Shown here: in pieces, positions 27,601 to 39,517 of the stretch
How the letters are laid out: each line of letters starts with the position of its first letter
How positions within the stretch are numbered: the stretch's first letter is position 1
From: Symsagittifera roscoffensis
Lineage: Eukaryota > Xenacoelomorpha > Acoela > Convolutidae
Length of the DNA: 64,000 bases
Reading direction: 5' to 3'
Assembly: GCF_963678635.1 (NCBI RefSeq)
Contig: NC_087069.1
Coordinates: 45,881,951-45,945,950 of the forward strand
The notes under the pieces: generated by a model
Told to the model about the DNA's origin: nothing
The model's input: the letters and a program-made list of their open reading frames with translations, nothing else
Databases searched by the model: none
Position numbers and translations under genes: made by a program

Positions 27601-28431
27601 AATCCATAGCCTCAAAATAACTGAAAATCATAGTCTTCTTATAACTATAGTAGTCTGCTCCCACCAAATTTTTTCTAATGATTTTATTTTCAGCTATTTA
27701 ATGTGTTTCAAGTTTATTTTTGTTTCAAATATATCTATTGTATTACAGTTGAACTTGGGCATGCATAGTAATTTAATCAAAACTGAATAAATAAAGGTCG
27801 AAACTGGAAACGACTTCTTACAAAAATGCAATTTTTGCAGTTTTTTAAACAGCAGAAAAATACTTACTATATTTTTTACATTTTGAAGGCTCTAGTAGAA
27901 AAACACAAATCAATTGTTTCAAATTTTTTTTCCGTTTCATTTTTGTGTTAAATTCTTCAAAAATTAAAAACTGAAAGAATATGGGAGAAAAAAGACTTTT
28001 CAAATCATCGATACATAAACGACTAAAACTGATTAAATGGAGGGTCTAATTTTAAGTGAAACTTAAGTTTTAAAGTTTGATGAGCAAATTACTGCAAAAA
28101 CCCTAGATTAGGATCTGAAAACTCTAGATTTTTTTTGGTTGTTTAAATGAAGTAGGCGCGCAATCACGGCTCTTCCGTTCTGATTATTGAGAAATCTTCC
28201 GAAAATTTTTTTTTTGCAAACGATTCCACAAAACGTAAGCCCATCAAAATGTAAATGAAAATACTGCTGTCCATTTCTTCAAATCTGTTCGTTTCAAATC
28301 ATATGATTGGTCAGATTTTTTTGAAAATGATTATGCCTATAATTTTGAGTTGTTGAACAGTTTTTAAACAAAATTGTTAGCTTTTTTTGAAAACCTCTAA
28401 CTCAGTTTGACAGCAGAATTTTACAGTGATA

Positions 28432-29832
28432 AATTGCATTGTGCTTTCTTTCAGTTCCTGAAAAATTTTCATCATCGGCTCATTTGAAATTCTTTGAACA
28501 TCTTGAAATTTTGTTCTGATTTTGAGCATATGTTCAAATATATATGCATTTATTGGATCAGTGTGTGTCGCACTCGATATTCTTATCTGAGAAGATGTCC
28601 TGCGAGGTTGTCTGATCTGATGAACAAACGGGCGCAGTTTGGACATCGAAAGCACCCGAAGAAACTGTCAATTTTACACGTAGGGATGGTTTGATTTTTA
28701 AATGTTAGCACTTGAATTTTTGAATAATTTTTCCAATAAATCGATTGGCTAGCTCTCCTAACTGTCTTCTTCCTGAATGTCCAAATTTTAAATGAAAACC
28801 TTGCGTTCCGTTATTTCCTCCAGAAGAAGTAAACGTTCAATAGCGGTTCCAAGAAAAAAATTAGTAAGACTTGATTTGGATATGGACTCTGTAAAAAGCT
28901 AAAATGTAGGAGCATCGAGGACTCTATGACTATGCCAATACATTTTTAAAGCGTGATTAGTCAGAGGTGATCTTTTTGTGGTTGTTTTTTTAAAGAATTG
29001 TTTACTGAATGATATTTTAGTGAAGGTTTGGGTAATACATAGTGTGGTCATCCCAGTAGGATCATTGCAAAAAACAGTAATTAAATAAAATAAAAATTTC
29101 CAATTAATTGGAACCTCTATTATTTTTCTGATGTTATTGGGTACAAGTCTCCTCGACGTCAAAATCATCATTTTTTGCTTGTAATTTAATCACAAAAATT
29201 GCATACCGCTTGGGTACACAGTAAAAGCAATTTTTCAATTGAAATAAAATTTTAGTGCGCAAATTAATACCAATGATAACCCGTTTCGACCCTAGGAGAA
29301 CAAATATAATGACAATGTTGGTTTTTGCAGCGGATTCCAGATTTTTGAATAAGTCTTTGAGTTTTTCGTTGACTTCTTTGGTATCGAAGTAGGACATGTG
29401 AAGGTTAATTAACATAATTGTCCAATTTTCCATCTCCTTATGTACCAGAAAGTGTTGCTAAGAATGCAACCACCCCTTCATTTTTTCCTCATCTTCCCTT
29501 TTTTCATCCACTATCTTGTTGCTTCAAGTCAGCTATCGTTTCACTGGGTTTCCGTTCTTTTGCTCCAAGTTTTTTCTCCGACGCTGTTGGAGAGATTAGT
29601 TGCTCGAAAAATCTTTTTCGCAGAGAGAAATTATCGCTATTAGCGTTTATTCGATGGAGTTTGTTTCATGACCAGAGGATAATTTGCTTTTTTTTGTTAA
29701 TTGAATCAAGTACAATCAGGTCAAGAAAAAAATCCAAAAGCATCATTTTACGGTGTCCAGCTGCATCAGATCGCCTGTACCTTTGCTACAGCCAACAAAC
29801 TTCACCTTCTCTTTCCTGTTGAGTGATGGTAT
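28432..29832 (-). pseudogene. Left-arm PolB relic, copy D (fragment)
   Basis: This is the minus-strand relic from the acceptor edge at 29832 to the join with copy C. The EVNEKLKDLF stretch is open for 99 codons (29433-29134). The LRPFVHQIRQ stretch runs on into the neighbouring copy by chance. The catalytic-loop part is absent. Confidence 0.6.
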
Positions 29833-31245
29833 CTGAAAAAAAATGGAAGATTTAGTAAGTGAGTAGAACCAAAATTCTAGAAATTTGCAGTTTGTAAGCA
29901 TCAAAATTGGGGAGAATTGAAAAGTCCCAGAAATTTTTTTTGAGATTGTTACTTACTTTGGAATAGCAGTAATAATGATTGTTTTTTCAAATTCTGATAA
30001 AACTCAAAAAACTAAAGTTTTCAGGTAGACAAATCACAATGAAAATGTTTCTAATTGCTGCTGCTTATTTAAAAATAACCAATTTTTTTTATACCCAAGA
30101 AATCAGAAAGAAGTCTTTTTTTTATTTATAGATTTCTTAGAAACATTTCTACTTTTATTTAGAAAAATTGTATCATGAAACTTTTGAAATTCCTCGATTA
30201 ACTATGGAAAAAAGAACTCCCAGTGAATTTCTTTTTGATATCAAAAAGATGAAACCTTGCCGACATAAGAAACCTTGCCGATAAAAAAAACCAAAAATTT
30301 AAACATGAGAAACAAAATAAAATTTCTGCAGGCTTATGCATCGCGTAAGAATTTTTCATTATAATCCATCAGAAGCTTTTCAATCCATCAGAAAATTTTT
30401 AATTCGTCAAGTTTTTTTGTTCATGATATAAATTTGAGAGTGCAGCTCAGAGTTCATGGTTTTTTCAAAGCAGATCCCTCTCTTGGAAATTTCTTCGAAC
30501 CTCATTGTACAGGAAGTTTGAACTTTGAAGACTGTTAAAGAATTCTAGGAACAGAAATTTTTTTGGGTGTTTTGAGAGATTTAGGACTTGAGTAGGAAAT
30601 AAAAAGGAACTTAAATAATTTACCGTACACTTTTTTAATTAATCTCATTATTTCTAGAATGAAAAAAATTTTTTTCATGTCAAGTGTAATTGAACCGTAA
30701 GTTTGAAGCTCTGGTATACAATACGTGAATTAAAATTAAACTCTTTTTACTTCAGTAAACTTTCTGAAGAAAATTTTTTTTAATCTGAGAAATCTTTTCT
30801 GTACAAAAAAGCGGTTAAAAAATTTAAAGGTCAACTTTTTTTCATCAATAAGAAAAAGTTAGTGAAAATTATCTGTTTGCTTGTAAAGTAAATCGGAGAG
30901 TTTCAGGTGTTTTTTTTATTGATAGTTTCTAAAAAGTGATAAAATTGTTTCTAAGATTCTCTAATTTTTTTCTAATTGCTGATCTCTGATTAGTACGTTT
31001 TGAATATGTTTGGCTATTTTTCTTTAAGCAGCAGGAAAAAAAAACATAATCAATCTGATTTTTTACTTATGACAATGAACATTTTTTTTGCATTCGAAAA
31101 AAAAAAATCAATTTCACTGCTCATTCTAAAATAAGTATGAACCACCAAACAATATTCTGGGACAATTCAAGTCTCCCCCAACTTGATGTTTACCAATTAC
31201 AAATTTTTAGCTATTTGCGTACTTTTATATCTCGTTTTTTTTCAG

Positions 31246-34200
31246 ATGCCGCCAATCAATGGGCAAGAGAATATGAAGTGTACTGTTTGTAGCAAAGAAT
31301 GCATGCAATATGATGCTGCTCGACACCGGATAAATTATGCTAAAAAGTTATTCTTTGTCCTGGTTTTAAGTATTTTACTTACAATCAATTTTATTTGATT
31401 TGTCACGTCACCATGAAAAAAATTCCGAAATACAAGCTATCAACAGTATTTTCCATTTGTGAAAAAGTTTTCCGAGTTTCTAGTCTCTCCAAGAAAAGGC
31501 TAGAAGAAATTGGAGCGAACAAACGGAAAACTCGTTAAACGGTAGCTGATTTGATCAAGATAGTGAACGATGAAGTGAATGATGGCGAGAAACTGGAGGA
31601 GTGGTTGAGTGCTTGTCAGTATTTTCTGGTGGATAAGTATATGGAAATTGGGAGAAGTGAAATTAACAACCTTCACATGTCCTAGTTCGATAAAAAAAAA
31701 TTAGTCGACAAAAAACTCAAAAAAGTATTAAACGAGGTCAATTCCGCTTCAAAACCTTTATTGCCTTTAGATTTGTTCCTCGTAATGTCGAAAAGGGAGA
31801 ACATCGGTATTAGTTCAACATGAAAATTTTACTTCGCTTAAGAAATTGCCATTACTGTGTACGGATTACAATACAGGGAAAAATTGATAAATTTAAAATA
31901 GTGGAGCATTGTACCTAAAAACCTCAGTAGAGAAATGGAGGTTCAAGCTATTTACACACGTGATTACGTTGCTGCATTTATCCCAAATGGATGTCCAGAC
32001 TCTGTATTAACCGAGCCTTTATTAACAAACTATTCTTTTATAAACAACCATACAAAGATCACATCTGACTAATCCGGGCTTTCACAAAGTTTTTGTATGG
32101 TCATAGTATCCTCGATACTCCTGGGTCTCAGCTATCTACAAAATCCAATTCAAAATAAATTTTTTAAATTAAAAATTTTCGTGGTCTTTTTTGATGATTT
32201 ACTTCTTGTTGAGAATATAATTAGACTTAACGGTTTCATTTAAATTTTTGTTATTCAAAAGGAGACAGGTAAAAAAAATTAGCGAGAAGAAGTAATGAAA
32301 ATTTGAGAAAACAGTCGAATTGCAAATATACTTGACAATAAAAAATTCCTACAAGTTAAATTGCTAGTTTCTTCAATGCTTTCGACATCCCAGCGGCGAC
32401 TTTTTGTTCAACAGATTAGACAACTCCGCCAGCCAACGTCTAACATGTGGAGATCGAATACGACACAAATACCCAAAAAAAAGTATTAGCAGTTCGAGAA
32501 ACGCTCTATAAAAAATATACATCTTCAATGTTCAAATTTCCGAAGATAACAAACTATTCGACAATTTAGCCATTTTCGATTTTGAGACGATGTGTTGCAT
32601 CAGACGAACTGAAAGCTACCCAAATTGCAACCTGATTTCGAAAACACAATCAATCAAATTTTTGTGTCAAAGTCATCGAGTGTGGTCAAGGAAGCAATTG
32701 ATGTTCATAAAAAGGACCCGCTGGAAAAAAATCATCAATTTTGTAATCATCCTTAGTTTTATGACCGAGAAAAACAACCTCGAAATGAGAACAAAACTTG
32801 AGATGTTGAAAAAAATCAAGTTAACCGTTGTCGAAATTTTTTTAGGAGCTGGAAGAAGGATGTCCGTATCATTCAAAGGACACTTAGTAATCTGAAATGT
32901 CAATCCAACTTTTTCAGATTGCAGAAAAAAAACTGATTAATGATTACGTTTGTGATTACGTTACTTGAAACCATTGTGATTACGTTACTTGATTTTGGAC
33001 TTGATAGAAGATCAAACAACTGTTTTTTTTTCATGTCATTCCTGATTCCCTACTTTATCAGTGATATAGAAGCCAGTGGTTGTCAAAAAAGCTAAAAATT
33101 TCATTTCCTTCAAGTCTGAAGACACTCATTTTTTCGATATCAGTAAGTTTTTGGCTGAAACATCATCTGTAGACTACTTTTTCAAAGTTAATGAAGCAAG
33201 TGACACGCAAAAGTTTTTCCTTTACGAGTGGTTTGACTACTCGAGAATCAAGAATTACCTCCATAAGAAGCCTTTTTTAGTAACCTGAGACACAGAAATC
33301 CCCTAAATCGAGACTATGAGGACTATCGGAACTTAAGATTAAGTGGACTTGATGACCAACAAGCACTGAAAATATTCCAAATCGACACAGTACCTGCATC
33401 TGCATGGGATAATTACAAACAGTTTTAAACTTGGCCGAAAAACGAAAGGACAGTTCAATTTTGTCATTGAAAATTAAATGATTTTTCAAAACTTGGTTGC
33501 CATAATCCAAATCGGTAAATCAACCAATGAAAGTTTCTACCCATTTTTTGACAAGGTAAAGATTTCAGCGAGAAAAACAGAGAAGACATAATTTTGAACT
33601 AGGTTCACGCGGAAAGCGGTAATGGACCATATATTTATCAGGGTTCCATCAAATGTCTGCAAGTTACTTAATCGTTGGAATTGATGCGAGATTGCTGTTT
33701 CCCAATTCAATGTATTAAGACTCCGATATAAGTAAGACATCAAAACTAGGCATGACTCATCTGGCAAATTTGAGATCATGGTATTGACTTTTTACCATAA
33801 AGAAGAACAAAACGACAAACTTGCAGATGGGTAGAGACTCTCAGGACAGAAATAGTATTAGTATCCCATAGATTCAAAAATGTTTTGCAATGATAGAAAT
33901 TTTCTTTGTTTTGCAGATGGGTAGAGACTCTCAAACAAAGAAAATTTCTATCATTGCAAAACATTTTTGAATCTATGGGATACTAATACTATTTCTGTCC
34001 GAGTCAGGAAACTCAACGATCATTTTTTGGGTGAAAATTACTTTTGAGGGGGGAAATGAGAGCAGAGAAAGGTTTTATAACCGCGAAAGAGGTTACAAAG
34101 CCGAAAATATTTGTAAATGTGATTGTTGGCAAATTTTTGAAACGAAAAACTAAGAATCATGTCCGAACCAATTTTCTCTAGAAACACCTCTTTTTGCTGA

Positions 34201-34541
34201 TTATCTCTTTATTCTTTGTGGAATTTCAGTTCGTGAATTTGAAAATTAATCTATAGGGCTATTTTCAATAAGATGAGCTGAAAAGCAAATTTGCTATTTT
34301 CCTCCAATATTAAAAAACTCTGAAATTGGAAAAAATGATATCGTGGATTATATGAAAAACATGTTCAACGAAAGTTATCTTCTTCCGGAGAATTGTATTT
34401 ACCCACTTCAAAATAGAAAATGGTTTATCAATATTCCTAGCCACTATTTTTTTTAACGAAACTTGAATTGCAGTTTACAAAAACCAAGACATCTACAAGT
34501 TTGTGCAGTCAGTTTTTGATGCTAGAAGGAAAAGGGATCAG
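31246..34541 (+). pseudogene. Right-arm PolB relic, copy D (C-terminal part deleted)
   Basis: The acceptor TTTTTTTTCAG ends at 31245. Present are the cysteine cluster (MKCTVCSKEC), FDFETMC (about 32582) and FFLYEWFDY (about 33220), then the hairpin, then the start of the palm up to RRKRDQ, where a 1.05-kb deletion cuts it. It shows the same kind of breaks as copies A and B. Confidence 0.65.
33844..34000. repeat. 65-bp perfect inverted repeat (hairpin), copy D
   Basis: Arms 33844-33908 and 33936-34000 are perfect reverse complements over 65 bp by eye, with a 27-nt loop (33909-33935). TTGCAGATGGGTAGAGACTC occurs both left of the left arm and inside the loop. Confidence 0.93.
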
Positions 34542-36309
34542 ATACCCATCTTAATATATTGGAATCAAATCACTATCTTAGATCACTATACCCAGATGAT
34601 TGGTGTAAACTGAAACTTGTTACAGCAATTACTACAAAGAAAAAACTTAGAATTATAAAAGAAACTCAGCATATGAATGAGACGAAGTTAAAAAAAAATT
34701 CAGTAAAAAATTTCAAAAACTGAGCTTCTGTGTTAACAAGCTTGTTCATTTTTTATGAAAGATGATTTTTTTAAATATTTTGATTTTTTTCTACTTTGTC
34801 ATTTGTACTAATACTGAATAAACCTTGTTGAAGAAAAAAAACAAAACTACTGGGTAATCTTTCCTATTTGTTTATACTAAATTTAAGAAAAACTAGTCTA
34901 AATTGAAAAATTTTTGCCAAAACTGCGTAAAGTTTCTTGAAAAACTAAAATTTTTACTTAGCTTGGTTTGAAACCATGTTAGACCAAATTTTAAATAGAA
35001 ACTTCAAAAACTGAACTTAATTTTCAATTGTTTATTCGAACTTTGCAGAGATTTAATTTTGTTCAGAGTTATGAATTATTTGTACAGATTCAATTGCACT
35101 AATACTGAATGAGTCTTGCTGAAAAAAAAACACACTTACTAGTCAATGTAAATTGAAACTTTTTACTGCCGATAAGTTTAAATGATGGGTGAAAACATAT
35201 TCAAAACATTTCAAAGTATTGTTTTGAAAACGAATCCATAGCCTCAAAATAACTGAAAATCATAGTCTTCTTATAACTATAGTAGTCTGCTCCCACCAAA
35301 TTTTTTCTAATGATTTTATTTTCAGCTATTTAATGTGTTTCAAGTTTATTTTTGTTTCAGATATATCTATTGTATTACAGTTGAACTTGGGCATGCATAG
35401 TAATTTAATCAAAACTGAATAAATAAAGGTCGAAACTGGAAACGACTCCTTACAAAAATGCAATTTTTGCAGTTTTTTAAACAGCAGAAAAATACTTCCT
35501 ATACTTTTTTACATTTTGAAGGCTCTAGTAGAAAAACACAAATCAATTGTTTCAAACTTTTTTTTCCGTTTCATTTTTGTGTTAAATTCTTCAAAAATTA
35601 AAAACTGAAAGAATATGGGAGAAAAAAGACTTTTCAAATCATCGATACATAAACGACTAAAACTGATTAAATTGAGGGTCTAATATTAAGTGAAACTTAA
35701 GTTTTAAAGTTTGATGAGCAAATTACTGCAAAAACCCTAGATTAGGATCTGAAAACTCTAGATTTTTTTTGGTTGTTTAAATGAAGTAGGCGCGCAATCA
35801 CGGCTCTTCCGTTCTGATTATTGAGAAATCTTCCGAAAATTTTTTTTTTTGCAAACGATTTCACAAAACGTAAGCCCATCAAAACATAAATGAAAATACT
35901 GCTGTCCATTTCTTCAAATCTGTTTGTTTCAAATCATATGATTGGTCAGATTTTTTTGAAAATGATTATGCCTATATTTTTGAGTTGTTGAACAGTTTTT
36001 AAACAAAATTGTTAGCTTTTTTTGAAAACCTCTAACTCAGTTTGACAGCAGAATTTTACAGTGACTTGTTTCTCCAAAAATACAATTTTAAGGAGCTTTA
36101 AACAGATTTTGGAAATTTTTTTTGTCTAATAACTTGTTTTTAAAATTTTAATTTTGAAATTCAATCCTAAAAGAGTAATTTAGTAGAAAAAAACTGTATC
36201 AATCAAACAATCAACTAAAGTTCTAAGGCGAACTAACTTCAAGTAAGTTTTTCTCAAATGCTGTTTTGTTTTTAAAATTTTACCTAATTTTTAAAATGAT
36301 AAGGATAGA

Positions 36310-37190
36310 AACAGCATAGATTTCTCATTTCCAACTTCAAAACAGATAATGACTTATCATTACTACTCTCTACCAATTTTGTTTTACAAAACTTGGGTTA
36401 CATTTTACCAAAATCAAAGCATCTACAGGTTCGTGCAGTCAGTTGTTGACTCTAGAAGGAAAGGGGATGATGTTTCTCTAGCCGGAGTTGTTGCAGAGGC
36501 TATAAATTTTTAAATATTGTGTCCTAGGGCTACCAGATAAGGGATTGATCGAGACATACAATCACAATCTTTTTAAAGGATGAAAAAATCACAATGCAAT
36601 TAATGAACCAATCTTCAAACGATTGAACCCTGATTAGAAAAAATTGTACAAGATTGAACTACTGAAGCCAAAAATTGAGCCAGAGAACTCATAATTATCG
36701 AATTTTTATAGTGCAATGTACTGAGAATGCTGGAGCTTTACTAGAGTTCTTTGGCACTTTTTGTGATAAAAACAATTGTAAGGAATATAAAGGGATGTGC
36801 CGTATTCATCTCTTGCCGAGAAAAGTGCAGGATTGCATTCGTCCGGATTTAAAAAATGATTGGGAAAATTGGAGAGAAAATGATTGAAGAGATTCATTTA
36901 AAGCAGAATCAAAAACGAGCTTTTTCCACGAAGATGTTGTATCATTCACAAGAAACAAAATAAACGAGAGCCTTTTATATTCAAAAAAGAATTCAGGATT
37001 ACTGAGATGTCACATTTTTTATGGAAACTTTTTGTTCCATTGACAACAAATCAAAAAGTTTGAGGACTGAGAACCATTCATCTTGTGTGTTCTACATGAG
37101 AGAAGACAATGAAGGGGTTGAGCTATTTTTTACTCTTTGAGCTGAGAAACAAGTTCAGAATGACGGAATACGCACAAAACCTTTGAATTG
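36310..37190 (+). pseudogene. Right-arm PolB relic, copy E (palm and C-terminus)
   Basis: The palm reads VVDSRRKGDDVSLAGVVAEA (from about 36440), followed by stops in the YQI-SRHT region. One of these is a TAG at the place also stopped in copies A and C. Further on DCIRPDLKNDWENWREND (36831-36887) lies in an open 70-codon stretch, and the C-terminal remnant KGLSYF is at about 37110. It keeps family residues that A-D have lost, so it is useful for identifying the family. It is dead. Confidence 0.7.
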
Positions 37191-39517
37191 TAAATTATTT
37201 TTAGTGTAGCTGTAATCACGGCAGTGCAGTTATGATTAATCAACTGTAAACTTGGGGTAAAACGATTATTCAAAGCAGTGAGTTATGTTTTTGAACTTTG
37301 AAATTTAACTTTTTTCAAAAAACTGATTTTTTCTCAGAACTCCCTTTAGTTTCCAGTTTGGTTGAAAATAGTTTACGCAAAATTCAGCTATAGAGATTAA
37401 AAATCCGAATGTAGGTTATGCATATCTCAAATATTAAGTGCATGTCTTGGGAAATTCCAGCACCAAAAACCATTTCTGAATTTTTTTGTAAAACTTTTTT
37501 AAAAATTATAAACTGGAACTCACCGTCTGGGTATACCATATCTTAATACATGGGAAAACCTAATACCCTTCTCAAGACATTAAAAACCTTTCACTATCTT
37601 AAAACATAGCCTGCTGACAGGATGTCTATAACCCATCTTAAAACATGGTTATCAGCAGCCACCAACCTCCCTCCATGCTGATTTCCTCACTCTTTTACTA
37701 GTCCCACTGTTTTGATATTCAGAACATTTTCTACCTAATAATTTGTGATGAAACTAAACGAATCTTGTTGAAACAAAACAAATTTTCTTGGGAATTTTTC
37801 ACATTATCTATAATTAAACCAAGATGATTGGTGTAAATTGAAACTTGGTACAGCTAATACTACATAAAAATATATAGAATTTTGAACGATACTCAGCTTG
37901 TAAATGAGACGAAGTTAAGGAATGTTTCAGTAACAAGTTTTAAAAACACCTTCTGTTCGAACAACTTTCATTCATTTTTTTTTATAGAAGATGTAGTTTT
38001 ATACAGTTTTGATTTTTTCTACTTATTCACTTGTACTAAAACTGAATAAAACTTGTTGAAAAAAAAAACTAATGGGTAATCTTTCACGTTATTTAAACTA
38101 GTTTCAAAAAAATAATCTAAGCTCGAACTTGTTTTGCCAAAACTGCGTAAAGTTTCTTGAAAAACAGAAATTTTTTCTTAGCTTGGTGTGAAACCATGTT
38201 GGAACAAATTTTAAATAGAAACTTCAAAAACTGAATTTAATTTTCAATAGTTTATTCGAATTTTGCAGAGGTTTAATTTTGTTCAGAGTTAGAATTGTTT
38301 GTAGAGATTCAATTGCACTGATACTGAATGAATCTTGCTGAAAAAAAAACGTACTCACTAGTTAATGTAAATTGAAACTTTTTACTGGTGATATTTTTTA
38401 ATGATGGATGAAAACATATTCAAAACATTTTAAAATATATTTTAAAAAACGAATCCATAGCCTCAAAATAACTGATGATCATAGTCTTCTTATTACTATA
38501 GAAGTCTGCTCCTACAACATAATTTCTTATGAATTGTTTTTCAGCTATTTCATGTGTTTCAAGTTTATTCTTGTTTCAGATATATCTATTATATCGTAGT
38601 TGAATTTGAGCATGCATATTAATTGAATCGAAATTGAATAAACAAAGGTCAAAACAGTGTCTAGGAAAGATAGTTTTCAGTCACAAATGAAATCGAAACT
38701 GGAAACGACTTTTCACAAAATAGCAATTTTTGCAGTTTTTTAAACAGCAGAAAAATACTTCCTATATATTTTTTTCCGTTTCATTTTTGTGTTAAAGTCT
38801 TCAAAAACAAAAAGTGGAAGAATATGGGAGAAAAAAGACTATTCAAATTATTGATACATAAACGACTAAAACTGATTAAATGGAGGGTCTAATTTTAAGT
38901 GAAACTTAAGTTTTAAAGTTTGATGAGCAAATTACTGCAAAAACCCTAGATTAGGATCTGAAAACTCTAGATTTTTCTTGGTTGTTTAAATGAAGTAGGC
39001 ACGCAATTACGGCTCTTCCGTTCTGATTATTGAGAAATCTTCCGAAAAATTTTTTTTTGCAAACGATTTCACAAAACGTAAGCCCATCAAAACGTAAATG
39101 AAAATACTGCTGTCCATTTCTTCAAATCGGTTCGTTTCAAATCATATGATTGGTCAGATTTTTTTGAAAATGATTATGCCTATATTTTTGAGTTGTTGAA
39201 CAGTTTTAAAACAAAATTGTTAGCTTTTTTTGAAAACCTCTAAATCAGTTTGACAGCAGAATTTTACAGTGATTTGTTTCTCCAAAAATACAATTTTAAG
39301 GAGCTTAAAACAGATTTTGGATTTTTTTAAACGAATAACTTGTTTTAAAAATTTTCGTTTGAAATTCAATACTAATAAAATAATTTGGTAGAAAAAAAAC
39401 TGTATCAAACAAATTATCAAATAAAAGTCTACGACGAACTAACTTCAAATAAATTTAACTCAAAAGTTGTATTGTATCTAAAGTTTTACCTAATTTTTAA
39501 AATGATAAGGATAAAAA
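36310..39517 (+). repeat. Copy E: older, more diverged right-end copy of the unit
   Basis: This copy matches only the right third of the unit (from about 7240 of copy A onwards) and is clearly more diverged than A-D are from each other. From about 37950 it follows the 3' flank of copies C and D. Its right end (39270-39517) repeats 36063-36309, and similarity stops at AATGATAAGGATA in both, which probably marks the true right edge of the unit. Confidence 0.85.

Larger units (their letters stand above)
19863..28431 (+). repeat. Copy C of the PolB-relic unit
   Basis: This copy begins at the equivalent of base 1 of copy A and extends further right than copy A, adding about 27100-28431. It has an internal deletion of about 1.6 kb at about 23715, where the equivalents of 3845-5460 of copy A are fused. 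It lacks the private 5-bp insertion of copy A in the palm, so the frame there is longer. The right end joins copy D at 28431/28432. Confidence 0.9.
28432..36309 (+). repeat. Copy D of the PolB-relic unit
   Basis: This copy starts at the equivalent of base 1296 of copy A (AATTGCATTGTGC). Two private deletions exist: about 1.05 kb at about 34542 and about 0.2 kb at about 34581. They remove most of the palm and C-terminus. To the right it carries the most complete 3' flank (to about 36309), ending with a segment (36063-36309) found again at 39270-39517. Confidence 0.9.
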
